Assembly: GCF_036850765.1 (NCBI RefSeq) | Contig: NC_089492.1 | Location: forward strand, 165,104,296-165,168,295 | Reading direction: 5' to 3' | Length of the DNA: 64,000 nucleotides | Source: Saccopteryx bilineata | Taxonomy: Eukaryota; Chordata; Mammalia; Chiroptera; Emballonuridae | Shown: in pieces, positions 38,985-50,479 of the stretch | Numbering within the stretch: the first letter of the stretch is position 1 | Layout: every line of letters starts with the position of its first letter | Made by a program: the position numbers and the translations under genes | The notes under the pieces: generated by a model | Told to the model about the DNA's origin: nothing | Database searches by the model: none | What the model saw: only the letters and a program-made list of their open reading frames with translations

Positions 38985-39896
38985 TTACAACAGGTCCCTT
39001 AGCATTTCTTGCAGCCTTGGTTTGGTTGCAGTGAATTCCTTGAGGTTTTTTTTTTTGTCTGTAAAGCTTTTTATTTCTCCTTCAATTTTAAATGATAGCC
39101 TTGCTGGATAAAGTAGTCTTGGTTGTAGGTTCTTCTTCTGCATTACTTTGAATATTTCTTGCCATTCCCTTCTGGCCTCAAGTGTTTCTGTTGAGAAGTC
39201 AGAAGTCATCCTTATGTGGGCTCCTTTGTAGGTGATAGTCTTTTTTTCTCTAACAGCTTTTAATATTTTCTCTTTATCATTTAGCTTTGGTATTTTAATT
39301 ATGATGTGTCTTGGTGTTGGTTTCTTTGGGTTTCTACTTAATGGAGTTCTCTGTGCTTCCTGAACATGTGTGATGTTTTCCTGTCTTAATTGGGGGAAGT
39401 TTTCCGCTATAATATGTTTGAACAAAGTCTCTATCCCTTGTTCTTTCTCTTCTTCTTCAGGAACCCCTATGATGCGGATATTTCTCCTCATGTTGTCACA
39501 GAGCTCTCTTAGAGTTTCCTCAGACTTTTTGAGTCTCTTTTCTTTTTTCTGCTCTGCTTCCGTGCCTTTATTTATTGTGTCCTCTAACTCACTGATTCGA
39601 TTCTCTACTTCATCCATCCTGCTTTTAATTCCTTCCATTGTATTCTTTATTTCAGATATTGTATTTGTCATTTCTGACTGATTCTTTTTTATTATTTCAA
39701 TGTCCTTTTTTATATTTGTTATCTCTTTATTTAGATTTTTGTAATGGCCATCTATGGTTGTTCTGATATCTTTGAGCATCCTAACAATCGTTATTTTAAA
39801 CTCTGCATCTGGAAATTTGGTTATATCTGATTCACTTAGGTCCTTTTCTGGGGATTTCTCTTGGTATATTTGTGTTGTATTTCTCTGCCTCCGCAT
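38985..39896 (-). CDS. L1 ORF1p-like protein (L1-B), open frame
   Basis: A 303-codon frame starting MRRQRNTTQIYQEKSPEKD. The upstream in-frame Met at 40013 adds 39 residues that fall in the 5' UTR and are probably not used. The coiled coil is about residues 30-130. The RRM contains RNIRIIGVPEEEEKEQGIE and TPRHIIIKI. The carboxy domain has YKGAHIRMTSDFSTETLEAR and REW. It is intact despite the broken ORF2 and compares with human ORF1p in size (338 aa) minus part of the amino end. Confidence 0.9.
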   Translation of the reverse strand: MRRQRNTTQIYQEKSPEKDLSESDITKFPDAEFKITIVRMLKDIRTTIDGHYKNLNKEITNIKKDIEIIKKNQSEMTNTISEIKNTMEGIKSRMDEVENRISELEDTINKGTEAEQKKEKRLKKSEETLRELCDNMRRNIRIIGVPEEEEKEQGIETLFKHIIAENFPQLRQENITHVQEAQRTPLSRNPKKPTPRHIIIKIPKLNDKEKILKAVREKKTITYKGAHIRMTSDFSTETLEARREWQEIFKVMQKKNLQPRLLYPARLSFKIEGEIKSFTDKKKNLKEFTATKPRLQEMLRDLL

Positions 39897-40673
39897 TTTC
39901 TCTTCACGGGAGTGGCTGTGATCACGTGCGGGTGTACAAGCGCTGGTGGCCTTGGCCTTTGCCCCGCCCCTGTGTGTGATATTATGCTCGGTCCTGAGGG
40001 CACTGGCGAGCACCTTTGCTCAGCTGCGGGTCTCCGCCTGTTTCCAGGCTTTCACCCTGCCCTTGCAGGAGGAGCCCACTCAAGGAACGGCTGCTAGCCT
40101 TGGCTCTACCGCTGGGCAGGACTGCGTTCCCAAGCTCAGCTCAGTAGCGGAACTCCGCCTCTTCTGGGCTTTTGGCTCCACCCCTGCGGGAGGAGCCAGC
40201 TACCAAGTCAGACTGCAAGCCTGGGTTGCACGGGCAGGGCAAGGCTGTGCTCCTCTGCCCTTGCTCAGGGACTGGTCTCCTGACCAGTGATCTTTAATGT
40301 CACTGTTGTCATTATTTTGTGGTCTCAATATAAGATAAACAATTTAATAAACGTATATGTCCTGATTGTTCCACTGACCAACTATTCCCCGTCTCTCTCC
40401 CTCTCCTCAGGTCTCTGAGACACAAGAATTTAAAATCAGGCTAATTAATAACCTTACAATGGCCTCTAACTATTCAAGTAAAAGGAAGAGTTGCATGTTT
40501 CACTCTAAACAAAAGCTATAAATAATAAAGCTTAGTGAGGAAGGCATGTCGAAATCCAAGGCAGGCCAAAAGCCAGGCCTCCTGCACCAGTTAGCCAAGT
40601 TGTGCATGCAAAGAAAATTTTCTTGAAGGAAATTAAAAGTGCTACTCCAGTGAACATACAAATATGAAAGCAA

Positions 40674-41006
40674 GCCTGACCAGGCAGTGGCACAGTGGAT
40701 AGAGCGTCAGACTGGGATGCAGAGGACCCAGGTTCGAGACCCCGAGGTTGCCAGCTTGAGCGCGGGCTCATCTGGTTTGAGCAAAAGCTCACTAGCTTGG
40801 ACCCAAGGTCGCTGGCTCGGCAAGGGGTTACTCGGTCTGCTGAAGGCCCGCGGTCAAGGCACATATGAGAAAGCAATCAATGAACAACTAAGGTGTTGCA
40901 ACGCGCAATGAAAAACTGATTGATGCTTCTCATCTCTCTCCGTTCCTGTCAGTCCCTGTCTATCCCTCTCTCTGACTCACTCCCTGTCTTTGTAAAAAAT
41001 AAATAA
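40674..41006 (+). mobile_element. SINE-B copy inside Tigger
   Basis: Same family as 37446. The 16-bp target ACAAATATGAAAGCAA is exactly duplicated (40658-40673 and 41007-41022). Tigger sequence continues on both sides. Confidence 0.96.
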
Positions 41007-41347
41007 ACAAATATGAAAGCAAAACAGCCTTATTGCTGACATGGAGAAAGTTTTAGTGGTCCAGACAGAAGATCAAACCAGCCACAACAGTCCCTTAAGC
41101 CAAAGTTTAATCCATACAAGGCCCTAACTATCTCTTCAATTCGATGAGGACTGAGATAAGTGAGGAGGTTGCAGAAAAGTCTGAGGCTAGCAGAAGTTGG
41201 TTTGTGAGGTTTAAGGAAAGAAGCCAGCTCCATAACATAAAAATGGCAGGTGAAACACCAACAGCTGATGTAGAGGCTGTAGTGAGTTATCCAGAAGATC
41301 TAGCTAGGAGAATTAATGAAGGTGGTGACATTACATAACACATTTTC

Positions 41348-41537
41348 TAAGATTTTACTTATTGATTTTTGGAGAGAGGGGAAAGGAGAGAAAGGTAGGG
41401 AGGAGGAGTAGGAAGCATTAACTCAATAGTGGTTGCTTCTCACATGTGCCTTGGCCCGGCAAGCCTAGGGTTTTGAACCAGCAACCTCAGCATTCCAGGT
41501 CAACACTTGATTCTCTGTGTCACTACAGGTCAGGCAT
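41348..41537 (-). mobile_element. Short tRNA-type SINE (family C), antisense, inside Tigger
   Basis: A (GA)-rich block is followed by 'gtgccttggcccggcaagcc', the reversed B-box (TTTTGAACCAGCAACCT) and head end ACTACAGGTCAGGC. 'ataacacattttc' appears on both sides (41336-41346 region and 41536-41548) as target duplication. Confidence 0.82.
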
Positions 41538-42456
41538 AACACATTTTCAATGTAGAAAAAATAGCCTTTTATTGGAAGAGGATGCCATCTAGGACTTTCA
41601 CAGCTACAGAAAAGTCAATACCTGGCTTCAAGGCTTCAAAGCTTTAAAGGACAGGTTGACTCCTTTGTGAGGGGCTAATGCAGCTGGTGACTTTAAATTG
41701 AAGTCAGTGCTCTCATGTGCTGTTCTGAAAATCCTAGGACCCTTGAGAGTTATGCTAAATCTATCCTGCCTGCACCCTATAAAAGGAAAAACAAAGCCTT
41801 GATGACAGCACATCTACTGACAGCATGGTTTACTGAATATTTTAATATTTGAGACCTACTGTTCAGGAAAAAAAAATTACTTTCAAAATACTACTCATTG
41901 ACAACACACCTGGTCACTCAAAAACTCTAATAGAGACTATGAGATTAATGTTGTTTTCATGCCTGCTAACACAACATACAATCTGCAAGAATAATTTCGA
42001 CTTTCAAGTCTTATTATTTAAGAAATACATTTCATAAGGCTATAGCTGCCATAGGCAGTGATTCCTCTGATGGGTCTGGGCAAAATAAACTGAAAATCTT
42101 ATAGAAAGGATTCATCATCCTAGATGTCTTTAAGAACATTCATAATTCACAGCCCAAAGCCAAAATATCAACATTAACAAGAGTATGGAAGAAGTTGATT
42201 CCAACTTTCATTGATAACTTTAAGTAAGGAGTTCTGGATTCCAGTGAAAAAAATAACTGCAGATGTGGAAATAGCAAGAGAACTAGAATTAGAAGTGGAG
42301 CCTGAAGAGGTGACTTAACTGCTGCAATCACATAATAAAACTTGAACAGGTAAGGAGATGCTTCTTATGGAAGAGTAAAGAAAATGGTTTCTGGAAATGG
42401 AATCTACTCCTGATGAATATGCTGTGAAGACTGTTGAAATGACAACAAAAAATTTA

Positions 42457-42846
42457 GGCCCTGGCCGGTTGGCTCAGTGGTAGAGCGTCGGCCTGGTGTG
42501 TGGGGGTCCCGGGTTTGATTCCCGGCCAGGGCACACAGGAGAGGCACCCATCTGCTTATCTGCCCCTCCCCTCTCCTTCCTCTCTGTCTCTCTCTTTCCC
42601 TCCCACAGCAAGGTTCCATTGGAGCAGGGATGGCCCGGGCGCTGGGGATGGCTTCTTGGCCTCTGCCCCGGGTGCTGGAGTGGCTCTGGTCCGGGCGGAG
42701 CGATGCCCCGGAGGGGCAGAGCATCGCCCCCTGGTGGGCAGAGTGTCGCCCCCTGGTGGGCGTGCCGGGTGGATCCCAGTCGGGCGCATGCGGGAGTCTG
42801 TCTGACTGTCTCTCCCTGTTTCCAGCTTCAGAAAGATTAAAAAAAA
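42457..42846 (+). mobile_element. SINE-A copy inside Tigger
   Basis: A complete head and body with two perfect CGCCCCCTGGTGG units (42725-42737 and 42747-42759) and an A-tail ending near 42850. Tigger reading resumes at 'ttagaacattacataaac'. A short AT-rich target (about AAAAATTTA) is repeated. Confidence 0.95.
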
Positions 42847-43350
42847 AAAATTAGAACATTACATAAACTTAGTTAATAAAACAGTAGCAGGGTTTGAGAG
42901 GATTGACTCCAATTCTGAAATAAGTTCCATTATGGGTAAAATGCTACCCAAATAGCTTCTCATGTTACAGAGAAATCAATGGTGAAAGGAAGAGTCATTT
43001 GATGCAGCAAACTTCACTGTTGTCTCATTTTAAGAAATTGCCACAGTTACCCCAACCTTCAGCAACTCCCACCCTGATCAGTCAGCCAGACCCTGTATCT
43101 GCAAAAAGACTGAGACTCAATGAAGGCTCAGATGATAATTAGTAATTTTAGCAATAAAGTACTTTTTAATTAAGGTATGTACATTGTTTTTTAGACATAC
43201 TATTGCACACTTAATAGACTATAATACAGTATAAACATAACTTTTATATGCATTGGGAAACCAAAAAATTTGTATGTTGTGCCTTATTGCAGTATTCACT
43301 TTATTGTGGTGGTCTGGAACCAAACCTGCAACATCTCCAAGTTATGCCTG

Positions 43351-44190
<840 letters not shown>

Positions 44191-44197
44191 TTCTTAG

Positions 44198-44402
44198 ACC
44201 AAAGATCAGCAAACTCTTCCTTAGAGTAAGTAGTTTAGGCTTTGCAGTCCATACAGTTGTATATCAACTACTTAAGTCTGCTGTTGTAGTACAAAAGCAG
44301 CGCTAGACAATACGTAAACAAATGGCATGCCTGTTCCAATTAAACTTTATTTTTAGAAAGGCAGAATTTGGCCCACAGGATGTAGTGTGCCAACCCCTGA
44401 CC
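44198..44402 (+). mobile_element. Old hAT/MER-type DNA element
   Basis: 'gatcagcaaactcttcctta', 'taggctttgcagtccatac', 'acaatacgtaaacaaatggc' and 'tttggcccacaggatgtagt' followed by 'gtgccaacccctg' follow a well-known old mammalian hAT-type MITE with CAG.GGT..GCAAACT / TGCCAACCCCTG ends. The exact family name is not certain. Confidence 0.65.
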
Positions 44403-44888
44403 TAGACAAAATGATTTAAGCACTGACAATCAAGTCCTTTTACACATATTTTTACAGACAGTAGGAGGCAGAGGAACTCTCTCATTTTGCAACCTCAAAG
44501 TCTAACATAGAATCCTAGAGTTGAAGGGGGCTAATTCTCCCCCAACATAGAGAAGTTAATAATGAAAGAAAGAGAGACAGCTACATATTATTGACAATAA
44601 CATCTACAGACCTGGATTCAGCCAACCTTGAAGCCCTCAGAGCCATTAAGCTAATAATTATTTTTGTATCAATTTGTTTGAACTGAGTTTCTTACAACCC
44701 AAGGAGTCTAAGCAACACAACAGCAAAGTGTTTAATTATACACCAGTTTAATTATTTATATTTAATAGTAGAACTTTAGTGTATCTAGAATCTGTTCATT
44801 TAATAGTACACTATTAATTAAAACATTTCTCAACTTGTTTTTTTACTGCCAGCCTTACTCAGACACCAAAGCCAGGCAAAGACATTAC
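44403..44888. other. Intron 2 sequence, nothing recognised
   Basis: AT-rich unassigned sequence. It ends with the left target copy of the next SINE (44873-44888). Confidence 0.45.
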
Positions 44889-45240
44889 GGTCTGACCAGG
44901 CGGTGGCGCAGTGGATAGAGCGTTGGACTGGGATATGGAAGGACCCAGGTCGAGACCCCGAGGTCGCCAGCTTGAGCACGGGCTCATCTGGCTTGAGCAA
45001 AAAAACCTCACCAGCTTGGACCCAGGGTCTCTGGCTCCAGCAAGAGGTTACTCAGTTTGCTGAAGGCCCACAGTCAAGGCACATATGAGAAAGCAATCAA
45101 TGAACAACTAAGAAGTCGCAAAGCGCAACAAAAAACTAATGATTGATGCTTCTCATCTCTCCGTTCCTGTCTGTCTGTCCCTGTCTATCCCTCTTTCTGA
45201 CTCTCTCTCTGTAAAAAAAAAAAACAAAAAAAAAACAAAA
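44889..45240 (+). mobile_element. SINE-B copy
   Basis: Head TCTGACCAGGCGGTGGCGCA, body and CT-rich end, with an A-tail interrupted by C (45215-45240). The 16-bp target CAGGCAAAGACATTAC is exactly duplicated (44873-44888 and 45241-45256). Confidence 0.96.
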
Positions 45241-45256
45241 CAGGCAAAGACATTAC

Positions 45257-47335
45257 AAGGAAACTAAAGACCAATATAAAACACAAATGTAAAACTACTG
45301 AACAAAAATTAGAGATAAATGACCAAATGCAGTTTAACCCAGGAATATAAGGCTAATTTAACATTAAAAAGCCGAACAATATAATTCACTATGTTAACTG
45401 AATAAAAGGAAAAACATCATCCAATAATCTTATAGATGCAGACAAAGCATTTCACAAAATCCAATACCCATTCATGATAAAAACTGTCAGTGAACTACAG
45501 CTATCAGGAAATGTCCTCAACCTAATAAAGGGCATCTTCAAAAAACCTACTTCTAACAACATATTTAATGGTAAAAGACTCAATGCTTAACCCTTAAAAT
45601 TGAGAACAAATCAAGTATGTCAATTCCCACCACTTCTTTTCTATAATGTAACAGTCCTAGAGTGTAATAAGAGAGGATAAAAGAAAGATATAAAAATCAA
45701 AAGAAAAAAGGTAAAAGTTTCCCTAGTCACAGAAGACTTGATTCTGAACAAGGAAAATTCTAAGCAATCTAAAAAAGAAGCCACTAGAATTATTAAATTA
45801 TTTCAGTAAAATAATAGAATACAAATTTAGCAAACTAACATCAAATATATTTCCATATGCTAGTAATGAATGAAAATGGAAATTTAAATATAATTCCATT
45901 TATAATAGCATCAAGAAACATGACCTACTTAGAAATAAATATAACAGAATATGTGGAAGAACTATATACTGGGAACTACAAAGCACTGCTGAGAAAAATG
46001 AAAGAAAATCTAAAAAGTAGAAAGATATAACGTGCATCAAATGAAGACTACTGTTAAGATGACAATTTTTCCAAATTCATCTACAAAATCAGTAAAATCC
46101 CAATTGAAATCCAATAACCTTTTATTTTCACAGAAAATAATAGCACTTTGAATGGCTAAGACAATTTATACAAAGAACAAAATTGGAGGACTTATCTGAT
46201 TTAAAAAACTTACTATAAACTAATCAACATAGTATCATATTGGCATTAAGGAGCACGTAGATTAAGAGAATAGATATGAGTCCAGAAAGAGACACGACAC
46301 GTATAGATTTTGTCAATTGATTGTGAACAAAAGTGCCAAGATAATTCAATCAGGAGAGGATAATCCTTTCAACAACTGGAACAAGTAGAAAGAGCCATGT
46401 GAAAGAAACAAAGCAAGACCTTTACTTCACACAATAAAAAAACTAATTCACAACAGATCAGACTGAAAAGTTAAAAAACTAAAACGTGCCCACACGAATG
46501 TTCACAGCAACTTTATTCATAACCACCAAAAACTGGAACAAATGTTAAGCAAATGTTCAACAAGTGAATGAATAGAACAAACCATGATATATCCATAAAA
46601 TGGAATACTAAGAAAAAAATTACCTTTATGTGCATTTGCACAGGTAAATCTCAAAAACTTTTATGCTGAGCAAAAGCCCAGCAACAAAATATTACAGACC
46701 TTATTATTCCATTTGACTGAAACTCTAGAAAAGACATCTATCTACAATGACTAAAAGCTGATCAGTGGTAGCCTGGGACCAACGAATCAGGTAAACTGAC
46801 CAAAGAGGGGCACAAAAAATCTATTTTGAGATTATGGACATAGTCACATTTTTTTTTTTTTTTTTTTTGCAAGGGGGGTTGGGGAGGGGGAGAGAGACGT
46901 ACAGACAGGAAGGGAGAGAGATAAGAAGCATCAACTCATAGTTGTGGCACTTTAGTTGTTCACTGATTGCATTCTCGTATGTGCCTTGACCAGGGGCTAC
47001 AGCCAAGCCAGTAACCCCTTGCTCAAGCCAGTAACCTTGGGTTCAAGCCAGCAACTATGGGTCACATCATTGACCCCGTGCTCAAGTCTATGACCCCGTG
47101 TTCAAGCTGGTGGGCCTGCGCTCAAGCTGGTGACCTCAGGGTTTCAAACCTGGGTCCTAAGCATCCCAGGCTGACACTCTAGCCACTGTGCCACCACCTG
47201 GTCAGGAGACATAGTCACATTTTGATTATCATTGCTGTTACACCGGTGTATACATCTGTCAAAACCCACCAAGCTGTACTCTTAAAACAGGTACAATTTT
47301 GATGTATATAATGTTTCAATAAGTTGAATTTAAAA
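45257..47335 (+). mobile_element. Old L1 ORF2-3' UTR relic with SINE insertion
   Basis: L1 ORF2 DNA can be followed by its order: an aggaatataaggctaattta block, 'cttatagatgcagacaaagc' (the DAEKAF region), 'gtaaaagactcaatgctt', 'ttagaaataaatataacag', 'aatttatacaaagaacaaa', 'gttcacagcaactttattc' and 'atggaatactaagaaa'. A 3' end to about 47335 follows. Stops are frequent. A SINE-B (46853-47207) splits the end. Confidence 0.8.
46853..47207 (-). mobile_element. SINE-B related copy, antisense, older
   Basis: T-tail, (GA)-rich part and 'gtatgtgccttgaccaggggc', then an extended series of 'caagc(c/t)(g/a)gt(a/g)accc' units and the reversed head ending ACCACCTGGTCAGG. The target GACATAGTCACATTTT is repeated at 46837-46852 and 47208-47223. 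Confidence 0.9.
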
Positions 47336-48362
47336 AAATTAATAACCTTCCATATCTTCCCCACTCATAATTTCTACTCTCCTGGGGCAATCACTTAAAC
47401 TTTCACCTGTTTTTTCTATTTACCATTATATTTCTAAATATAGGTTATACTGTTATTGCTTGGGTGTTTTTTGTTTTAGCCATTAAGATAATTTAGCTCT
47501 CTAATGTCTCTATCACCTCACCTCCACATATACTTCCCCATATGTATTTCCCTGACCCTCATCCTCCTGATACACTACTTAACATTTTTTCTTATAATTA
47601 TTATATAACTTCATTCAATTTTTGTTTTCCCTGCTTTTAGCTACTGGTCTGAGGGTTTGTTGGGGTTGTTTGTTTGCTTAGTTTTTAATGTAACAATGAT
47701 GAAACTATGAGTTTCACAACTTGTCACAATATAATCAAACACTTTAGATAAACTATCAGTTCTACTTTATCCTGTGATACATTCTTCCTGAAGCTCTCTC
47801 ACCTCCTCCTTTAATCTGGAGTTCGGTTCTCTCCAGCTGAAGTTCAGCCACCATCCTGCTGACTGTCCTAGTCACAGTCCTAGGAATGCCCTCTTTACTC
47901 TCTCTAATGGCAGATACCATTTCCAAATCCCTTTTCTTCCTATTTTTGAGCTAAAACATATTTTATAGTAGCAATCTGAGAAAAATGCCTAAAAATATCT
48001 TTACCTTCAGATTTGACTCATAATTTTGATTGAACACATACTTCTTTCTAGTTTCCATTATTGCTGAGGAATCTGATGCGCCATTATGTACAATCCCAAT
48101 CTTTTGGGTGGAGCCTGTTTTCTCCTCTGTAAACTTTTAGGATCTTTATTTTTTTTTCTTTAATGCCTATTTTTCTAAAGTTTCAGGAGTCTTTATGTTG
48201 TTGTTCATTGTGATGGATGCCTGGCAGGTCCTTTCAATCTGGCAACTTACTTCCTTTAGATTTGGTAATTTTCTAAAATTGCTTCTTTGACTTCTTCCCC
48301 TCCATTATCCCTATTCTCTCCTGACCATACCTATCTAATCACTTGTCCTAGATGTCCTAGAC
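47336..48362. other. Intron 2 sequence, mostly unassigned
   Basis: Pyrimidine-rich sequence with no frame of note. 47960-48250 has a faint antisense L1/ERV look that I cannot support. Confidence 0.4.
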
Positions 48363-48567
48363 CAGCAATTTTCAACCTTTTTTTCCCTCATGGCACACAT
48401 AAACTAATTACTAAGGAAAAAGAGTTATACAGGCCTCTTCTCCATTAGTAACTAATTTATTTGTGCCGTGAGATAAAAACAATTGTCTTTAGTCAGGGGC
48501 ACTGACTTCTTCTCCCTTAGTAATTAGTTCATGTATGGCACAAGAATAAAAAGGTTGAAAATCACTG
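48363..48567. mobile_element. Short hAT-like MITE with 58-bp inverted repeats
   Basis: The first about 58 bases (CAGCAATTTTCAACCTTTTT...) and the reverse complement of the last about 58 (CAGTGATTTTCAACCTTTTT...) agree at roughly 85%. Flanks CCTAGAC-C and TCTAGACT are an imperfect 8-bp duplication, as for hAT. No transposase is present. Confidence 0.75.
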
Positions 48568-49500
48568 TCTAGACTGATCTTAACATTTTGTTATTTTCTC
48601 AATCCTTTCTTCCCCCTAAGAGATTTGCTTAATTTTATCTTCTAACTCCTCTACTGAATTTTTAAATTTTATATTTTTAACTTCTAAGAGTTCTTTCTTA
48701 CTTTATAAATATTCTTATAACTTACTGTTCTCATTTCATGATTTCAATTGTTTTGCCACTCCAGTGATATTAATTTCTTTACATATTTTTTTCTGCTCCT
48801 TATATTATTTCTGTATCCTCCGAATTTCTTTCTTCCATCTGTTGTTTTCTCCTGTGACCAACTTTCCTTAAATGTCTGGTGATCTTTGCTTTGCTCTCCA
48901 CATAAGAGTGATGTACTTACAAGACAAAGACTGTCAGTGAATGAGCAAGACTAGCTGACTGAGCTGCATCTTAGATCAGGTGAAACCCAGGCGTGCTGGA
49001 GAAACAGTATAGGTCTTTTCTCTTGGACCAGTCTCCTCAGAGAGAAGTATTCCATTCCCCAACTTATTGAACAGAAACCTGGCTTCCAGAACTCTGAGAA
49101 CTGAGCAGCAGAAAGTGATCTTAATATTCAGAATGCACTTTTCACTTAATTCCTTCTACCCCACCACTCCTTTCATTTTTTAGAATGGCCTCTGAACTTT
49201 TCATGCAGCCATGTCTGATATTCCCAATGTCCAGATATTCTTTAATTCATTCCTCCAAAAGATTAACTTTGGTCCTCTGCTGGGAAGGGAAGGACAGCAG
49301 CTAAGATACATAGCCAGAAAATTAGGTATCTAGAAGTTAACCATCTTTTAAAACTTTCAAATAATCCTCTTCCAGATCTATTTTTAACCCATGCCTTCAA
49401 AGGTAAATAGTATCTAATTCTTAAAATAGTCTCTAATTCTTGAAACTTCCAGATATTCTGTAGTTCACATCACCTTGCCTTTTTTACATATATATTTTCT
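48568..49500. other. Intron 2 sequence, nothing firm
   Basis: AT- and pyrimidine-rich with no supported feature. Confidence 0.4.
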
Positions 49501-49812
49501 AATTGTTATTTATTTACTTATTTTTACTTATTTATTTATTTTTGCAACAGAGAGGGGCACATCAGGGACAGACAGGAGAGATCAGAAGCATCAATTCTTT
49601 GTTGCAGCACCTTAGTTGTTCAATGATTACTATCTCATATGTGCTTTGACGGGGGGGGGGGGCTGCAGCAGAGCAAGTGACCCCTTGTTCAAGCCACCTT
49701 GGGCTTCAAGCCAGCAACCTTTGGGCTCAAGCCAGTGATCTCAGGGTTCCAAACCTGAGTCCTCTGCATCCCAGTCTGACACTCTATTCACTGTGCCACT
49801 ACCTGGTCAGGC
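49501..49812 (-). mobile_element. SINE-B related copy, antisense
   Basis: A (TTTA)n-rich tail, 'cagaagcatcaattctttg', a G-run at 49651-49662, 'aagccagtgatctcagggttc' and reversed head end CACTACCTGGTCAGGC. Confidence 0.85.
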
Positions 49813-49849
49813 TAATTTTTATTTACTGATTTTAGAGAGAGTAAGAAAA

Positions 49850-50028
49850 AAGCCTGAGCCCAAGGTTGCTGGCTTCAGCAAGGGGTCACTCGGTCTGCTG
49901 TAGCCCCCTGGTCAAGGCACATATGAGAAAGCAATCAATGAACAACTAAGGTTCTGCAACGAAGAATTGATGCTTCTCATCTCTTTCCCTTCCTGTCTGT
50001 CTCTCTCTGTCTCTGTCACACACAGAAG
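49850..50028 (+). mobile_element. SINE-B 3' part, sense
   Basis: Begins inside the element (GCCTGAGCCCAAGGTTGCTG), continues through 'cactcggtctgctgtag' and 'aatcaatgaacaactaaggt', and ends CT-rich with a short CA run. It is 5'-truncated or internally deleted. Confidence 0.8.
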
Positions 50029-50166
50029 AGAGAGAGAGAAACATCCATTTGTTTTTCCACTAATTTACAAATTAATTGGTTGAATCTCACATGTGCTTGA
50101 CCAGGGATCAAACCTGCAACCTTGGCATATTGGGACAATGCTCCAACCAACTGACCTACCCAGCCA
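50029..50166 (-). mobile_element. Diverged tRNA-type SINE, antisense
   Basis: (GA)n, 'aacatccatttgtttttcca', 'gcttgaccagggatcaaacctgcaacc' and a reversed head ending CAACTGACCTACCCAGCC. It is like the copy at 29212. Three SINEs in alternating orientation abut over 49501-50166. Confidence 0.7.
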
Positions 50167-50479
50167 CCTTGCCCTTGTTAGCTCTTCCCCTGCGAGCTTA
50201 GGTTTCAACTTTCTTTGCTCACTAAGTAACTACAATGTTTAACAGGAACCTACACAGGGGTTGTTAATATGTTTTATGTTGATTTACAAGAACACTGGAT
50301 AATATGTTGTGCTCTTCTTCATACAACATTAGGGTGGTTATGAACTTTCACGGACTGGGACAAAATTTCTGGCAGCTCTGCAGCTGAAAACCACTGTTCT
50401 AGAGGATTAATTCAGAAGGTCTGGGTTGTCCAAAACCTGCACGGAGCTAAGAAAGGTTTTAGCCAGTGCTGGGCTCCTG

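Larger units (their letters stand above)
32278..40280 (-). mobile_element. 8.0-kb composite L1 insertion bounded by one 15-bp target duplication
   Basis: TGACCAGTGATCTTT occurs once in Tigger1 but flanks this block here (32263-32277 and 40281-40295), so the block behaves as one insertion. Read on the minus strand it is: full-length L1-B from 40280 to about 34650; about 1.9 kb of non-L1 DNA with ERV-like sequence and a reversed SINE-A; then a second, different L1 3' end (32735 to 32278) whose A-tail touches the duplication. L1-B has no A-tail of its own. A read-through transcript using a downstream L1 polyadenylation site would explain this, but later rearrangement is possible. Confidence 0.75.
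34650..40280 (-). mobile_element. Full-length older L1 (L1-B)
   Basis: The minus strand carries a short GC-rich 5' UTR (40280-39897, 384 bp), ORF1 (39896-38985), a 58-bp spacer, ORF2 (38926-34742) and about 90 bp of 3' UTR with its G-rich tract. It then ends abruptly near 34650 without an A-tail. The 5' UTR and short spacer differ from the young L1-A/L1-D family, so this is another subfamily. A SINE-B (37446-37800) interrupts ORF2. Confidence 0.93.
32032..43350 (+). mobile_element. Tigger1-like DNA transposon, complete but split by four insertions
   Basis: The ends CAGGCACACCTCGCTTTATG (32032) and the complement-like ATCTCCAAGTTATGCCTG (to 43350) are Tigger1-type inverted repeats near TA dinucleotides. 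Removing the nested elements (32278-40295, 40674-41022, 41348-41537, 42457-42846) leaves about 2.4 kb in correct order, the size of full Tigger1. The pogo-type transposase is decayed but readable in places, for example [17 protein letters not shown] and [20 protein letters not shown] (CENP-B-like HTH region, 41144-41338) and the DNTPGHSK relic of the DDE region near 41900. It is an ancient element, used here as a ruler to prove later insertions. Confidence 0.92.

Noticed and set aside
45257..47335. Possible host gene exons in an A-rich region
   Set aside because: Order of blocks follows L1 ORF2 to its 3' end. Stops in all frames and no splice-phase support.
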